A DNA stretch of 7,400 bases, taken from contig JAJZRT010000174.1 of assembly GCA_021802595.1 (NCBI GenBank), positions 1-7,400 of the forward strand. The letters run 5' to 3'. The stretch is from Pseudomonadota bacterium. GTDB taxonomy: Bacteria > Pseudomonadota > Gammaproteobacteria > Burkholderiales > Thiobacillaceae. Both the position numbers and the translations under genes were made by a program. Shown here piece after piece: positions 1 through 5,996 of this stretch. Within the stretch, counting starts at the first letter, position 1; every line of letters starts with the position of its first letter. The notes beneath the pieces were generated by a model. That model had not been told where the DNA came from. It saw nothing but the letters and a program-made list of their open reading frames with translations, and searched no databases.

Positions 1-8
1 TCCGATCT
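1..8. other. Probable sequencing-adapter remnant at contig end
   Basis: The first eight bases, TCCGATCT, are identical to the 3' end of the common Illumina adapter (which ends GCTCTTCCGATCT). They sit exactly at the sequence edge, and the AprA reading frame loses its family match at the same junction: after Trp-His, where I recall the family continuing with Cys-Phe, these bases give Arg-Ser. An eight-base match is short, but the position and the protein break agree. Confidence 0.7.
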
Positions 9-1919
9 GTGCCAGTTTTCCTCATCGACAAAGTTCTTGTCCATGCGGTAGTAGAAGCCGGGGTAACGGCTTTCTTCACGGAACTGGATGTGCTTCATGT
101 GGGCTTCCGCCGTCAGGATGCGGTGGTAGTTTTCCCAGGCGCGCAGCAGTTCGTGCAGATCCTTCGCACGCATCTTCTCGGCGTCTTCCTTCAGCATGCC
201 GAGCTTGTCTTCCGCCACGGCCAGCATGTTGGCGTTGGTCTTGTAGTAGGTCGCGACACCGGCAACATACTCGTCCATGATCTTCTGCAGACGGAACTGC
301 AGCATCTTGGGGGTGATGTAGTTGGGGTTGACGTCGATCGCGGTGGTGTAGTCCTTGAACTCCAGGTAGGTACGCACCGGCTTGTAGATCTCTTCGACCA
401 GCTGCTCGACAGGCGTATCCAGCTCGGGTTTCCAGTCCTTGTTGTCGATGCAATACTGCACCATCGACTTGGCGCACATGCGGCCTTCGGCGTGGGAGCC
501 GGAGGAGAACTTGTGGCCGGACGCGCCCACGCCGTCACCGGCGGTGAACAGGCCCTTGACCGTGGTCATCGAGCGGTAGCCCCAGCTCCAGCCCTTGGGC
601 AGGTGAGCCGGAATCTTGCCTGCGTCAGCGTGCGCTTCGTCGGTCGGCGCGCCCACGTCGGTCGGGCCCGACACCCAGATACCGCAGCAACCGGAGTGGC
701 TGCCCAGCAGGTAGGGCTCGGTCGGCATCAGTTCGGAGTTTTTCTTTTCCGGCTCGATGTTCTCGCCCACCCAGATGCCGCACTGGCCGACGCACATGTC
801 GAGGAAGTCTTCCCAGGCTTCGGCTTCGAGGTGCTTCACTTCGCGCGGGGTCAGCGTTTCACGCAGTTTTGCCAAAGCGGTCACGGTGTCCATGTAGATG
901 GGGCCGCGGCCTTCCTGCATTTCCTTCAGCATCAGGTGGTTACGCAGACACGATGCGGGGACGGCTGCCTGTCCGTAGGGGGGGTAGTCATTCAGCAGTT
1001 CCTTGTTCTTCTGCATGTAGACTTCGCCGTAGGCGTTGACAGCCTGTGCTTTGAACAGCAGGAACCAGGCGCCGACCGGGCCGTAGCCGTCCTTGAAGCG
1101 GGCGGGCACGAAACGGTTTTCCATCATGGTCAGCTCGGCGCCGGCTTCGGCAGCCATCGCATAGGTCGAGCCGGCGTTCCACACCGGGTACCAGGCACGG
1201 CCGGTACCTTCACCGACCGAACGCGGACGGAAGATGTTCACGCAGCCGCCAGCGGCCAGCAGGATGGCCTTGGCCTTGTAGACGACAACCTTGTTTTCGC
1301 GGGTCGAGAAGCCGACGGCACCGGCGATGCGGTTGGGGTCGTTCTTGTCGTTGACCAGCTTGACGATGAAGATGCGCTCTTCGATGCGGTCCATGCCGAG
1401 GGCTTTTTTGGTGGCTTCAGCGACGATCCACTTGTAGGATTCACCGTTGATCATGATCTGCCATTTGCCGGAACGCACGGGCTTGCCGCCATCCTTCAAT
1501 GCGGGCAGACCCTGGGCACCGTCGTGACGCTCGCCGTTTTCGTCGGTTTTCCAGATCGGCAGGCCCCATTCTTCGAACAGGTGCACGGAATCGTCGACGT
1601 TGCGGCCGAGGTCGTAAGCCAGGTCGTCGCGGGTGATGCCCATCAGGTCGTTGGAGACCATGCGGGCGTAGTCGGCGGGGTCCTGCTCGGAGCCGATGTA
1701 GGTGTTGATCGCGGACAGGCCCTGCGCCACAGCGCCGGAGCGGTCCATCGCGGCCTTGTCGACCAGCTTGATCTTGAGGTCCATGCCCAGCTCGGCCTTG
1801 GCGGCGTCAGCCCAGCGCATGATTTCGTAGCCGGCACCGCAACAAGCCATGCCGCCGCCGATCAGGAGGACGTCGACTTCCTCCTGGACTACTGTGGGAT
1901 TACCAAATTCTCCAGCCAT
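1..1919 (-). CDS. aprA: Adenylylsulfate reductase, alpha subunit (3' end cut by window edge)
   Basis: FAD-containing catalytic subunit of dissimilatory APS reductase, a cytoplasmic enzyme; in sulfur oxidisers it joins sulfite to AMP to make APS and releases two electrons. Seen: 637 reliable residues from the ATG at 1919, 18 bases after aprB and preceded by an AGAGG ribosome site. Residues 17-30 carry the dinucleotide-binding GGGMACCGAG stretch; other family landmarks are GLSAINTYIG (67-76), AAGGCVNIFRP (222-232), RFVPARFKDGYGP (269-281) and GSHSGCCGIW (406-415). N72, W243, R274 and H408 probably correspond to the active-site Asn, Trp, Arg and His described for the Archaeoglobus enzyme (alignment by eye). 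Family members have about 640-665 residues, so only a short C-terminal tail is missing. The reading frame departs from the family right after Trp636-His637, where adapter-like bases begin, so the last two codons are suspect. Confidence 0.97.
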   Translation of the reverse strand, partial: MAGEFGNPTVVQEEVDVLLIGGGMACCGAGYEIMRWADAAKAELGMDLKIKLVDKAAMDRSGAVAQGLSAINTYIGSEQDPADYARMVSNDLMGITRDDLAYDLGRNVDDSVHLFEEWGLPIWKTDENGERHDGAQGLPALKDGGKPVRSGKWQIMINGESYKWIVAEATKKALGMDRIEERIFIVKLVNDKNDPNRIAGAVGFSTRENKVVVYKAKAILLAAGGCVNIFRPRSVGEGTGRAWYPVWNAGSTYAMAAEAGAELTMMENRFVPARFKDGYGPVGAWFLLFKAQAVNAYGEVYMQKNKELLNDYPPYGQAAVPASCLRNHLMLKEMQEGRGPIYMDTVTALAKLRETLTPREVKHLEAEAWEDFLDMCVGQCGIWVGENIEPEKKNSELMPTEPYLLGSHSGCCGIWVSGPTDVGAPTDEAHADAGKIPAHLPKGWSWGYRSMTTVKGLFTAGDGVGASGHKFSSGSHAEGRMCAKSMVQYCIDNKDWKPELDTPVEQLVEEIYKPVRTYLEFKDYTTAIDVNPNYITPKMLQFRLQKIMDEYVAGVATYYKTNANMLAVAEDKLGMLKEDAEKMRAKDLHELLRAWENYHRILTAEAHMKHIQFREESRYPGFYYRMDKNFVDEENWHRS

Positions 1920-1937
1920 TTCGTTTACCTCTCTAAA

Positions 1938-2411
1938 TTACTTGCGAATCAGTTCAGCGGGGTTGCCGGCGCGGTAACCACCCATCACGTCCTTGGTGAA
2001 GGAACCAGCGGCCTTGATGTCAGCCAGCTTGGGCATGGGCTTGCCGCCGTACGGATCGATCGAGCCTTCGGGTGTGGTGCGGATCGGGAACTTGAAGCGC
2101 TTCAGGGTGCCGTTGCGGAACTTGATGGTCCACATGATGGAGTCGGAACCGCGCAGAGGCTGCACCATGCCGCCCAGCGGCACGACGTCGGCGTAGTGGC
2201 GGGCTTCGATCGCCTGCTGCGGGCAGATCTTCACGCAGGAATAGCACTCCCAGCACTGCTCGGGCTCCTGGTTGAAGGCGCGCATGGCGTGGCCGGTTTC
2301 CGAACCGTCCTTGTCCAGCTTCATCAGGTCGTGCGGGCAGATGTACATGCAAGCGGTCTTGTCCTGACCCTTGCAACCGTCGCACTTGTCGGTACGAACA
2401 TAGGTTGGCAT
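1938..2411 (-). CDS. aprB: Adenylylsulfate reductase, beta (iron-sulfur) subunit
   Basis: Electron-transfer subunit of dissimilatory APS reductase, forming a heterodimer with AprA in the cytoplasm. The 157-residue protein is full length for the family. Seen: an N-terminal ferredoxin-like domain with two [4Fe-4S] ligand sets, C10-x2-C13-x7-C21-x3-C25-P and C53-x2-C56-x2-C59-x3-C63-P, the second inside QCWECYSCVKICPQQAIE. The region after about residue 85 (WTIKFRNGTLKRFKFPIRT, then SIDPYGGKPMPKL) is the family's beta-rich segment and extended tail, which in known structures wraps around AprA. The start ATG at 2411 has a TAGGAGA ribosome site 6 bases upstream. The gene lies 152 bases after sat and 18 bases before aprA, so aprB and aprA are surely cotranscribed. 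No ligand is missing and the subunit looks functional. Confidence 0.98.
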   Translation of the reverse strand: MPTYVRTDKCDGCKGQDKTACMYICPHDLMKLDKDGSETGHAMRAFNQEPEQCWECYSCVKICPQQAIEARHYADVVPLGGMVQPLRGSDSIMWTIKFRNGTLKRFKFPIRTTPEGSIDPYGGKPMPKLADIKAAGSFTKDVMGGYRAGNPAELIRK

Positions 2412-2533
2412 TACAGTCTCCTAAAGTTAGCTAACAATCCGCGTACGTCGCGGTCCGTCTAGAACTGAACCCGTCCTTGGCCGGGGCGTATCGCGAGTCC
2501 GCTTCCGGTAGGCTCGTGTCCTAAAACCCTTGC

Positions 2534-2559
2534 TCCCTCCGGCATGGCTGCCGAAGGGA
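2534..2559 (-). terminator. Hairpin between sat and aprB; attenuator, weak terminator or processing stem
   Basis: An inverted repeat with 11-base arms (2534-2544 and 2549-2559), one G-T wobble and a 4-base loop, starting 4 bases past the sat stop codon. Read on the minus strand it is preceded by CTTTT and followed by GCAAGGGTTTT, so the T-run is short and 7 bases away from the stem. That is weak for an intrinsic terminator. It may partly terminate transcription, or protect the 3' end of sat mRNA so that sat and aprBA accumulate at different levels. The remaining gap (2412-2533) holds only small palindromes and no gene. Confidence 0.55.
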
Positions 2560-2563
2560 AAAG

Positions 2564-3772
2564 TCACGCAGCCGAGTGACCTTTCAGCTCGACCTTGACG
2601 TTCTGTTCCGCCGTCAGACCCGCGTAGTACTTCTGCAGCACCTTGGCCACTTCGGGACGGCTGAACTCGACCGGCAGGTCCTGGCCTTCGGACAGCATCG
2701 AGCGGACCTTGGTGCCGGACAGCAGGATGCGGTCGTCCTTGGTGTGCGGGCAGGTGCGCTGCGAGGCCATGCCGCCGCACTTCTTGCACCAGAAGGTCCA
2801 GTCGATGTTCATGTTCACGGTTTCGAGCGAGCCTTTCGGGATCTCGTCGAAGATCTTCTGCGCGTCGAAGGGGCCGTAGTAGTCGCCCACGCCGGCGTGG
2901 TCGCGACCGACGATCAGGTGGGAGCAGCCGTAGTTCTGGCGGAACAGGGCATGCAGCAGGGCCTCACGGGGGCCGGCGTAGCGCATGTCGAGCGGGTAGC
3001 CGGCCTGGATCACGGTGTTGGGGGCGAAGTAGTTGTCGATCAGCACGCTGATGGCTTCGGAACGGACTTCAGCCGGGATGTCACCCGGCTTCAGGGCGCC
3101 CAGCAGGGAGTGGACCAGCACGCCGTCCATGGTCTCGATGGCGATCTTGGCCAGGTACTCGTGCGAGCGATGCATGGGGTTGCGGGTCTGGAAGGCGGCC
3201 ACGCGGCTCCAGCCCATCTTCTCGAAGGCGGCGCGGGTTTCGGCGGGGGTCATGAACTGGTCGCCGTACTCTTCCTTGAAGCTGCCGGTGGACAAGACCT
3301 TGACCGGGCCGGCCAGGTTGTATTTGCCCTGGGCCATGACCATCTTGACGCCGGGGTGTTCGAGGTCGGTGGTCTTGTAGACCTGCATGCACTCGTGGGC
3401 CTTGTCGATGGTGTACTTGTCGGTCACCTTCATGGTGCCCATGATCTCGCCGGATTCACCATCGACCAGCGCGATCTCGTCGCCATCCTTGATGGCCTCG
3501 TCGTCGGTCGAGAGGGTGACGGGAATGGGCCAGAACAGGCCGTTGGCCATCTTGTAGCCGTCGCACACGCCCTGCCAGTCCGATTTGGTCATGAAGCCGT
3601 CGAGCGGCGTGAAGCCGCCGATGCCCATCATGATCAGGTCGCCGGTTTCGCGCGAACTCATCTTGACCTTGGGAAGCGATGCGGCGCGTGCCTTCTCGGC
3701 GGCGAGTGCGTCGCCCGTCAGCAGCAGGGGCTTGAGTTCTCCGCCGCCGTGGGGGCGTACCAGTTTGGACAT
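2564..3772 (-). CDS. sat: Sulfate adenylyltransferase (dissimilatory ATP sulfurylase)
   Basis: Catalyses APS + pyrophosphate <-> ATP + sulfate. Beside aprBA the likely physiological direction is ATP formation during sulfite oxidation; this is inferred from context. The 402-residue protein is full length for the homo-oligomeric bacterial type, with no APS-kinase domain. Seen: an N-terminal PUA-like region; the catalytic [11 protein letters not shown] motif (195-205); the second nucleotide-site motif [17 protein letters not shown] (289-305); and LSGTKVR (351-357), followed by the usual C-terminal segment. C329, C332 and C341, with H343 nearby, form the zinc-site pattern WCKKCGG...TCPH found in many members of this enzyme group. 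The start ATG at 3772 has a GAGGAG ribosome site 5 bases upstream. It is first in the sat-aprB-aprA block. A strong terminator lies upstream, so sat should have its own promoter. Confidence 0.98.
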   Translation of the reverse strand: MSKLVRPHGGGELKPLLLTGDALAAEKARAASLPKVKMSSRETGDLIMMGIGGFTPLDGFMTKSDWQGVCDGYKMANGLFWPIPVTLSTDDEAIKDGDEIALVDGESGEIMGTMKVTDKYTIDKAHECMQVYKTTDLEHPGVKMVMAQGKYNLAGPVKVLSTGSFKEEYGDQFMTPAETRAAFEKMGWSRVAAFQTRNPMHRSHEYLAKIAIETMDGVLVHSLLGALKPGDIPAEVRSEAISVLIDNYFAPNTVIQAGYPLDMRYAGPREALLHALFRQNYGCSHLIVGRDHAGVGDYYGPFDAQKIFDEIPKGSLETVNMNIDWTFWCKKCGGMASQRTCPHTKDDRILLSGTKVRSMLSEGQDLPVEFSRPEVAKVLQKYYAGLTAEQNVKVELKGHSAA

Positions 3773-3782
3773 GCTGTCTCCT

Positions 3783-3809
3783 CAGACTTTATGGGGGTAT
3801 TAAAGTCTG
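3783..3809 (-). promoter_or_regulatory. sat leader hairpin touching the ribosome binding site
   Basis: Perfect inverted repeat with 9-base arms (CAGACTTTA at 3783-3791 and TAAAGTCTG at 3801-3809) and a 9-base loop. On the sat transcript the stem ends directly before the AGGAG ribosome site. If the promoter proposed at 3813-3841 is right, the stem forms the very 5' end of the mRNA. It could protect the mRNA end, influence translation, or be a DNA operator dyad; the sequence alone does not decide. Confidence 0.5.
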
Positions 3810-3812
3810 CGC

Positions 3813-3841
3813 AGAATAGCACCGGGGGTGACCCCTGAATA
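3813..3841 (-). promoter_or_regulatory. Possible sat promoter with extended -10
   Basis: On the minus strand TGC-TATTCT (hexamer at 3813-3818) is a TGn-extended -10 matching TATAAT at 4 of 6. Seventeen bases upstream TATTCA (3836-3841) matches the -35 consensus at only 3 of 6, so activation by a regulator is plausible. The start of transcription would be near 3806, about 34 bases before the sat ATG. The spacer holds a small GGGGT/ACCCC dyad (3825-3835). The region upstream, 3838-3898, is unusually AT-rich for this window. Confidence 0.35.
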
Positions 3842-3872
3842 ATCCTTTATTTTTATTTGAGGATAAGCAGGT

Positions 3873-3886
3873 TTGATATTAATCAG
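3873..3886. promoter_or_regulatory. FNR/Anr-like binding site upstream of sat
   Basis: The sequence TTGAT-ATTA-ATCAG matches the FNR-family consensus TTGAT-N4-ATCAA at 9 of 10 defined positions. Its centre, about 3879.5, lies near -73 relative to the start site proposed for sat, close to the -71.5 position used by class I activators. It sits between the upstream gene's terminator and the sat promoter, where only sat is a natural target. The match is by eye, in an AT-rich stretch. Confidence 0.4.
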
Positions 3887-3890
3887 CAAA

Positions 3891-3923
3891 ATAAAAAAGC
3901 CCGGATGGACCGGGCTTTTTTAT
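3891..3923 (-). terminator. Strong intrinsic terminator after the 137-residue gene
   Basis: Perfect 14-base inverted repeat (3891-3904 with 3910-3923) around a 5-base loop. The GC core is GCCCGG/CCGGGC with A and T tracts of six on either side, the classic Rho-independent form. It begins 14 bases past the stop of the minus-strand gene at 3938 and would work in both directions. It isolates sat from upstream transcription. Confidence 0.93.
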
Positions 3924-3937
3924 TCAGAATCATATGC

Positions 3938-4351
3938 TTATGCGTCGAAGAAGGCGGGCATGTCGGTCTGCTCGGTCTTGATCACGTCAACCCAGGCAGG
4001 CTTGGTATCGCCTCCGGCGGCGGCCAGTTTTTTGGTTTCTTCGTAGAGCATTTTCCAGCGGTTGTAGAGACAGTCGCTGACCTTGCGCATGCCCGAATCG
4101 AAATAGGAGTTATGCAGGTCGCCGATGGTGCGGGTGAAGGATTCCATCTGCTCCAGGAGGTTGTGCGGGTAGCCGTGGCGGTTGGGGTCGGCGTATTTGA
4201 CCATTTCGCGCTTGACCGCGCGGACGAAGACTTTCTGGCCTTCGGTGAGGTCGGCTTCGGTACGGGGCGCGCCGCCGAAATTCATCACCTCCTGGATGAA
4301 ACCGTTCAGGCGTTCGCCGAAATCGAAGTTGGCGTAGTCGACGTTTTGCAT
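3938..4351 (-). CDS. Uncharacterised 137-residue cytoplasmic protein
   Basis: I do not recognise this protein. It looks like a real gene: a GGAGG ribosome site 5 bases before the ATG at 4351, a strong terminator just after the stop, and well-mixed codon use. No signal peptide or membrane segment is visible. The sequence looks mostly helical, with charged middle helices (TEGQKVFVRAVKREMVKYA, 36-54; LLEQMESFTRTIGDLHNSYF, 65-84; RKVSDCLYNRWKMLYEETKKLAA, 89-111) and a C-terminal tail rich in Trp, Phe and acidic residues (118-137). It has a single cysteine (C94), and HGYPHN at 59-64 is the only cluster with possible metal ligands. DsrC was considered and rejected because the conserved C-terminal cysteines are absent. 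It lies in the same orientation as sat but is separated from it by the terminator. A role linked to sulfur oxidation is only a guess from position. Confidence 0.85.
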   Translation of the reverse strand: MQNVDYANFDFGERLNGFIQEVMNFGGAPRTEADLTEGQKVFVRAVKREMVKYADPNRHGYPHNLLEQMESFTRTIGDLHNSYFDSGMRKVSDCLYNRWKMLYEETKKLAAAGGDTKPAWVDVIKTEQTDMPAFFDA

Positions 4352-4420
4352 AAATCCTCCAATTACAATTATTTAGAGCGCTTCAGTGATGCTTTAGGAC
4401 TGGATGTGACTCCGATGCCT

Positions 4421-4448
4421 ATCCTACGCCGCGCGATACGGCTGTCCA
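4421..4448 (-). promoter_or_regulatory. Possible promoter of the 137-residue gene
   Basis: On the minus strand TGGACA (4443-4448) matches the -35 consensus at 5 of 6 and TAGGAT (4421-4426) the -10 at 4 of 6, with a 16-base spacer. It would give a leader of about 60 bases. The 122-base gap between the amidotransferase stop and this gene holds no other clear signal, and no terminator for the amidotransferase gene was seen, so read-through is also possible. Confidence 0.3.
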
Positions 4449-4473
4449 GCGTCTTTCCAGGGCGGTCGCGCGA

Positions 4474-5184
4474 TTATTTTCTAAGCCCTTGAATCCAGCG
4501 GGAATAAATTTTGTCTGCCAGCTGGTGCAGGCGGGTGGTGCGGGCGGCCACATCCGCCTGGATCGCTTCGGGGGGCTGGACCCCGGGGCTGTCGCTGGCC
4601 GCGATTTCCGCGGCGCCGTTGTCGCACCAGCTGGCGATGAGCTCGGGCGTCATTTCGACATGGCATTGCATGCCGATGTGGCGGTCGTTCAATACGTAGG
4701 CCTGGTTGGCGCAGAAGGCACTGTCGAGGATGCGCGTGGCGCCTGGCGGCAGGCTGAAGGTTTCGCCGTGCCAGTGGAATGCCAACAGGGGGCCCTGGGC
4801 GTCGCCCAGCCAGGGCCGCGCGGCGTCGGCGTCGGTGATGCGAACGTCGCCCCAGCCGATTTCCTTCACCGGATTGCGGCCGACGCTGCCGCCGAGTGCC
4901 TTGGACATCAGTTGTCCGCCGAGACAGTGGCCGATCACCGGGATGTCCGATGCGACGGCCTGGCGGATCAGTTCCAGCACGGGCGGGATCCAGGGCAGAT
5001 CGTCGTTGACGCTCATCGGTCCGCCCATCAAGCAGACGCCGGAAGCGCCGTTAAGATTCTCGGGCACGGCGTCGCCGGCGTCGATGGCGATCAGCTTCCA
5101 GGGAATGCCATGACGATCCAGAAACGTGGTGAAATACCCCGGCCCTTCGGTCGGGGAATGTCGGAAAACCAGAACAGGAAGCAT
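4474..5184 (-). CDS. Class I glutamine amidotransferase (GMP-synthase-like)
   Basis: A 236-residue stand-alone amidotransferase-fold protein, probably cytoplasmic. Seen: an N-terminal strand MLPVLVFRHSPTEGPGYF; the oxyanion-strand region LMGGPMSVNDD (52-62); the nucleophile elbow GHCLGGQLMSKALGG with C87; HWHGETFSLP (137-146); and MQCHVEM carrying H175 and E177. The Cys-His-Glu triad is therefore complete. Proteins of this type resemble the glutaminase half of GMP synthase, but the acceptor is usually unknown; some relatives act on gamma-glutamyl compounds. No synthetase partner is adjacent. The frame is open further upstream to 5427, but the ATG at 5184 is chosen because the family begins with this strand and a GAGAGG ribosome site sits 4 bases before it. 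That start abuts or overlaps the start codon of the divergent protease gene. Confidence 0.93.
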   Translation of the reverse strand: MLPVLVFRHSPTEGPGYFTTFLDRHGIPWKLIAIDAGDAVPENLNGASGVCLMGGPMSVNDDLPWIPPVLELIRQAVASDIPVIGHCLGGQLMSKALGGSVGRNPVKEIGWGDVRITDADAARPWLGDAQGPLLAFHWHGETFSLPPGATRILDSAFCANQAYVLNDRHIGMQCHVEMTPELIASWCDNGAAEIAASDSPGVQPPEAIQADVAARTTRLHQLADKIYSRWIQGLRK

Positions 5185-5194
5185 GATGCCTCTC
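5176..5194. promoter_or_regulatory. Interlocked start codons and ribosome sites of two divergent genes
   Basis: The sequence GCATGATG holds the minus-strand ATG of the amidotransferase (5184-5182) and two plus-strand ATGs of the protease (5183 and 5186). The plus-strand ribosome site AGGAA (5176-5180) lies within codons 2-3 of the amidotransferase. The minus-strand site GAGAGG (5189-5194) is formed by protease codons 2-3. The protease ATG at 5186 has the better spacing (5 bases against 2). Confidence 0.75.
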
Positions 5195-5833
5195 AAGAAA
5201 AAAACGATCGCAATGATGATAGCCGCAGGCGGGCTTTTGTGCACGAGCGCGTGGGCGGCCAGTGTCTCGGTGGTGGGCCTGTTCAAGGACAAGGCGATTG
5301 TCAGCATCGACGGCAGCAAGCCGCGCACCCTCAGTGTGGGGCAGACGGTCCAGGGGGTGAAACTGTTGGCTGCGGATTCCGGCGGCGCCAGCTTCGACGT
5401 CGACGGCAAGCGCCGGACCTTGGGCATGGGGCAGTCGTTCGCGGGCGGCGCGGCGACGGGTGAGCGTCCGAGTGTTTCGCTTACCGCCGATGTGCGCGGT
5501 CATTTTGCGGCGGCCGGCGCGCTCAATGGGTACCCGATGACTTTCCTGGTCGATACCGGGGCGACCGACATCGCCATCAGCGCGGCGGAAGCCAAGCGCA
5601 TCGGACTCGACTACAAGGTCGGGCGGCCCGTCGGCGTTGGCACGGCGGCAGGCGTGGTGCCCGCCTGGCGCGTCACGTTCAATACGGTCAAGGTGGGGGG
5701 GATCTCGGTCAACCAGGTGGACGGCATGGTGGTCGAAACCGGCCTGGGTGTGCCGTTGCTGGGGATGAGCTTTTTGAACCGCATGGAAATGAAACGCGAC
5801 GGTCAGACGATGACGCTGACCCAGCGATACTGA
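5186..5833 (+). CDS. Exported retropepsin-like aspartic protease (clan AA, TIGR02281-like)
   Basis: A 215-residue protein, the only plus-strand gene. Seen: a signal peptide (KKK at 4-6, hydrophobic run about 7-20, likely cleavage after AWA at 22-24), so it acts in the periplasm. Residues 27-83 form a small beta-rich domain (VGLFKDKAIVSIDGSK, then TLSVGQTVQGVKLL and FDVDGKRRTLGMGQ) that resembles the HR domain of type II secretion GspC proteins; that likeness is by eye. The protease domain follows, with the catalytic FLVDTGATD (D123) and the closing PLLGMSFLNRMEMKRDGQTMTL. One DTG per chain means it must dimerise, as retropepsins do. The substrate is unknown. The ATG at 5183 would add one Met, and an upstream in-frame ATG at 5126 would bury the signal peptide, so both are less likely. 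Promoter elements must lie inside the amidotransferase gene. Confidence 0.93.
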   Translation: MPLKKKTIAMMIAAGGLLCTSAWAASVSVVGLFKDKAIVSIDGSKPRTLSVGQTVQGVKLLAADSGGASFDVDGKRRTLGMGQSFAGGAATGERPSVSLTADVRGHFAAAGALNGYPMTFLVDTGATDIAISAAEAKRIGLDYKVGRPVGVGTAAGVVPAWRVTFNTVKVGGISVNQVDGMVVETGLGVPLLGMSFLNRMEMKRDGQTMTLTQRY

Positions 5834-5834
5834 T

Positions 5835-5893
5835 CCGCTGTCCCAAAGCAAACAAGGCCTGCAATGCAGGCCTTGTTTGCTTTGGGACAGCGG
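5835..5893. terminator. Long inverted repeat, bidirectional terminator between convergent genes
   Basis: Perfect 29-base arms (5835-5863 and 5865-5893) around a single central A at 5864. The left arm begins 2 bases after the protease stop codon, and pairing can extend into the stop codon with one bulged G. The core AAGGCCTGCA/TGCAGGCCTT is followed on both strands by a T-rich run (GTTTGCTTT), which fits a bidirectional intrinsic terminator for the protease gene and folE2. The arm length is well beyond the usual 8-14 bases. The remainder, 5894-5965, holds no gene. Confidence 0.8.
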
Positions 5894-5965
5894 GATCTGT
5901 CGCTTCGTTTTGTGGGCCACGGCCGCTGAGCTTGACGTTCGCCTCGCTCACATTAACCTGCGTTG

Positions 5966-5996
5966 CAAACGGGCCAGTTACGTCTTGGCCCGTTTG
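5966..5996 (-). terminator. Hairpin overlapping the folE2 stop codon
   Basis: Perfect 11-base arms (CAAACGGGCCA at 5966-5976 and TGGCCCGTTTG at 5986-5996) with a 9-base loop that contains the TAA stop codon of folE2. On the minus strand the stem is followed by CAACGCAGG with no T-tract, so a 3'-end stabilising stem is as likely as termination; the long inverted repeat farther on can finish termination. Confidence 0.5.

Noticed and set aside
2426..2453. Palindrome GTTAGCTAAC and a 5-base-arm hairpin CCGCG/CGCGG before aprB
   Set aside because: Both are short, and neither is placed with recognisable promoter hexamers; chance is enough to explain them.
9..2462. 817-codon open frame on the plus strand across aprA and aprB
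   Set aside because: It is antisense to two certain genes, runs through their gap, and its protein (rich in V, G, H, D) has no recognisable domain. It arises from GC-rich codon bias on the opposite strand.
2576..3838. 420-codon open frame on the plus strand opposite sat
   Set aside because: Antisense shadow of sat with the same biased composition, no good start signal, and it ends in the sat promoter region.
3938..4351. DsrC or TusE identity for the 137-residue protein, given the sulfur neighbours
   Set aside because: The conserved C-terminal cysteines and surrounding motif are absent, and the single cysteine is at residue 94.
4430..4474. Direct repeat CGCGCGAT, two copies 37 bases apart
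   Set aside because: Eight GC-rich bases in a GC-rich genome are likely by chance, and the second copy enters the amidotransferase stop codon.
5137..5156. Hairpin CCCCGGCC/GGTCGGGG upstream of the protease start
   Set aside because: It lies in the codons of the conserved HSPTEGPGY stretch of the amidotransferase, so protein coding explains it.
5126..5185. Earlier in-frame ATG for the protease gene at 5126
   Set aside because: It would put about 20 polar residues before the signal peptide and has no ribosome site; the ATG at 5186 has both a site and a proper signal peptide.
5185..5427. Upstream extension of the amidotransferase frame to 5427
   Set aside because: The extra 81 residues are antisense to the protease, unlike any amidotransferase N-terminus, and the ATG at 5184 has a good ribosome site.
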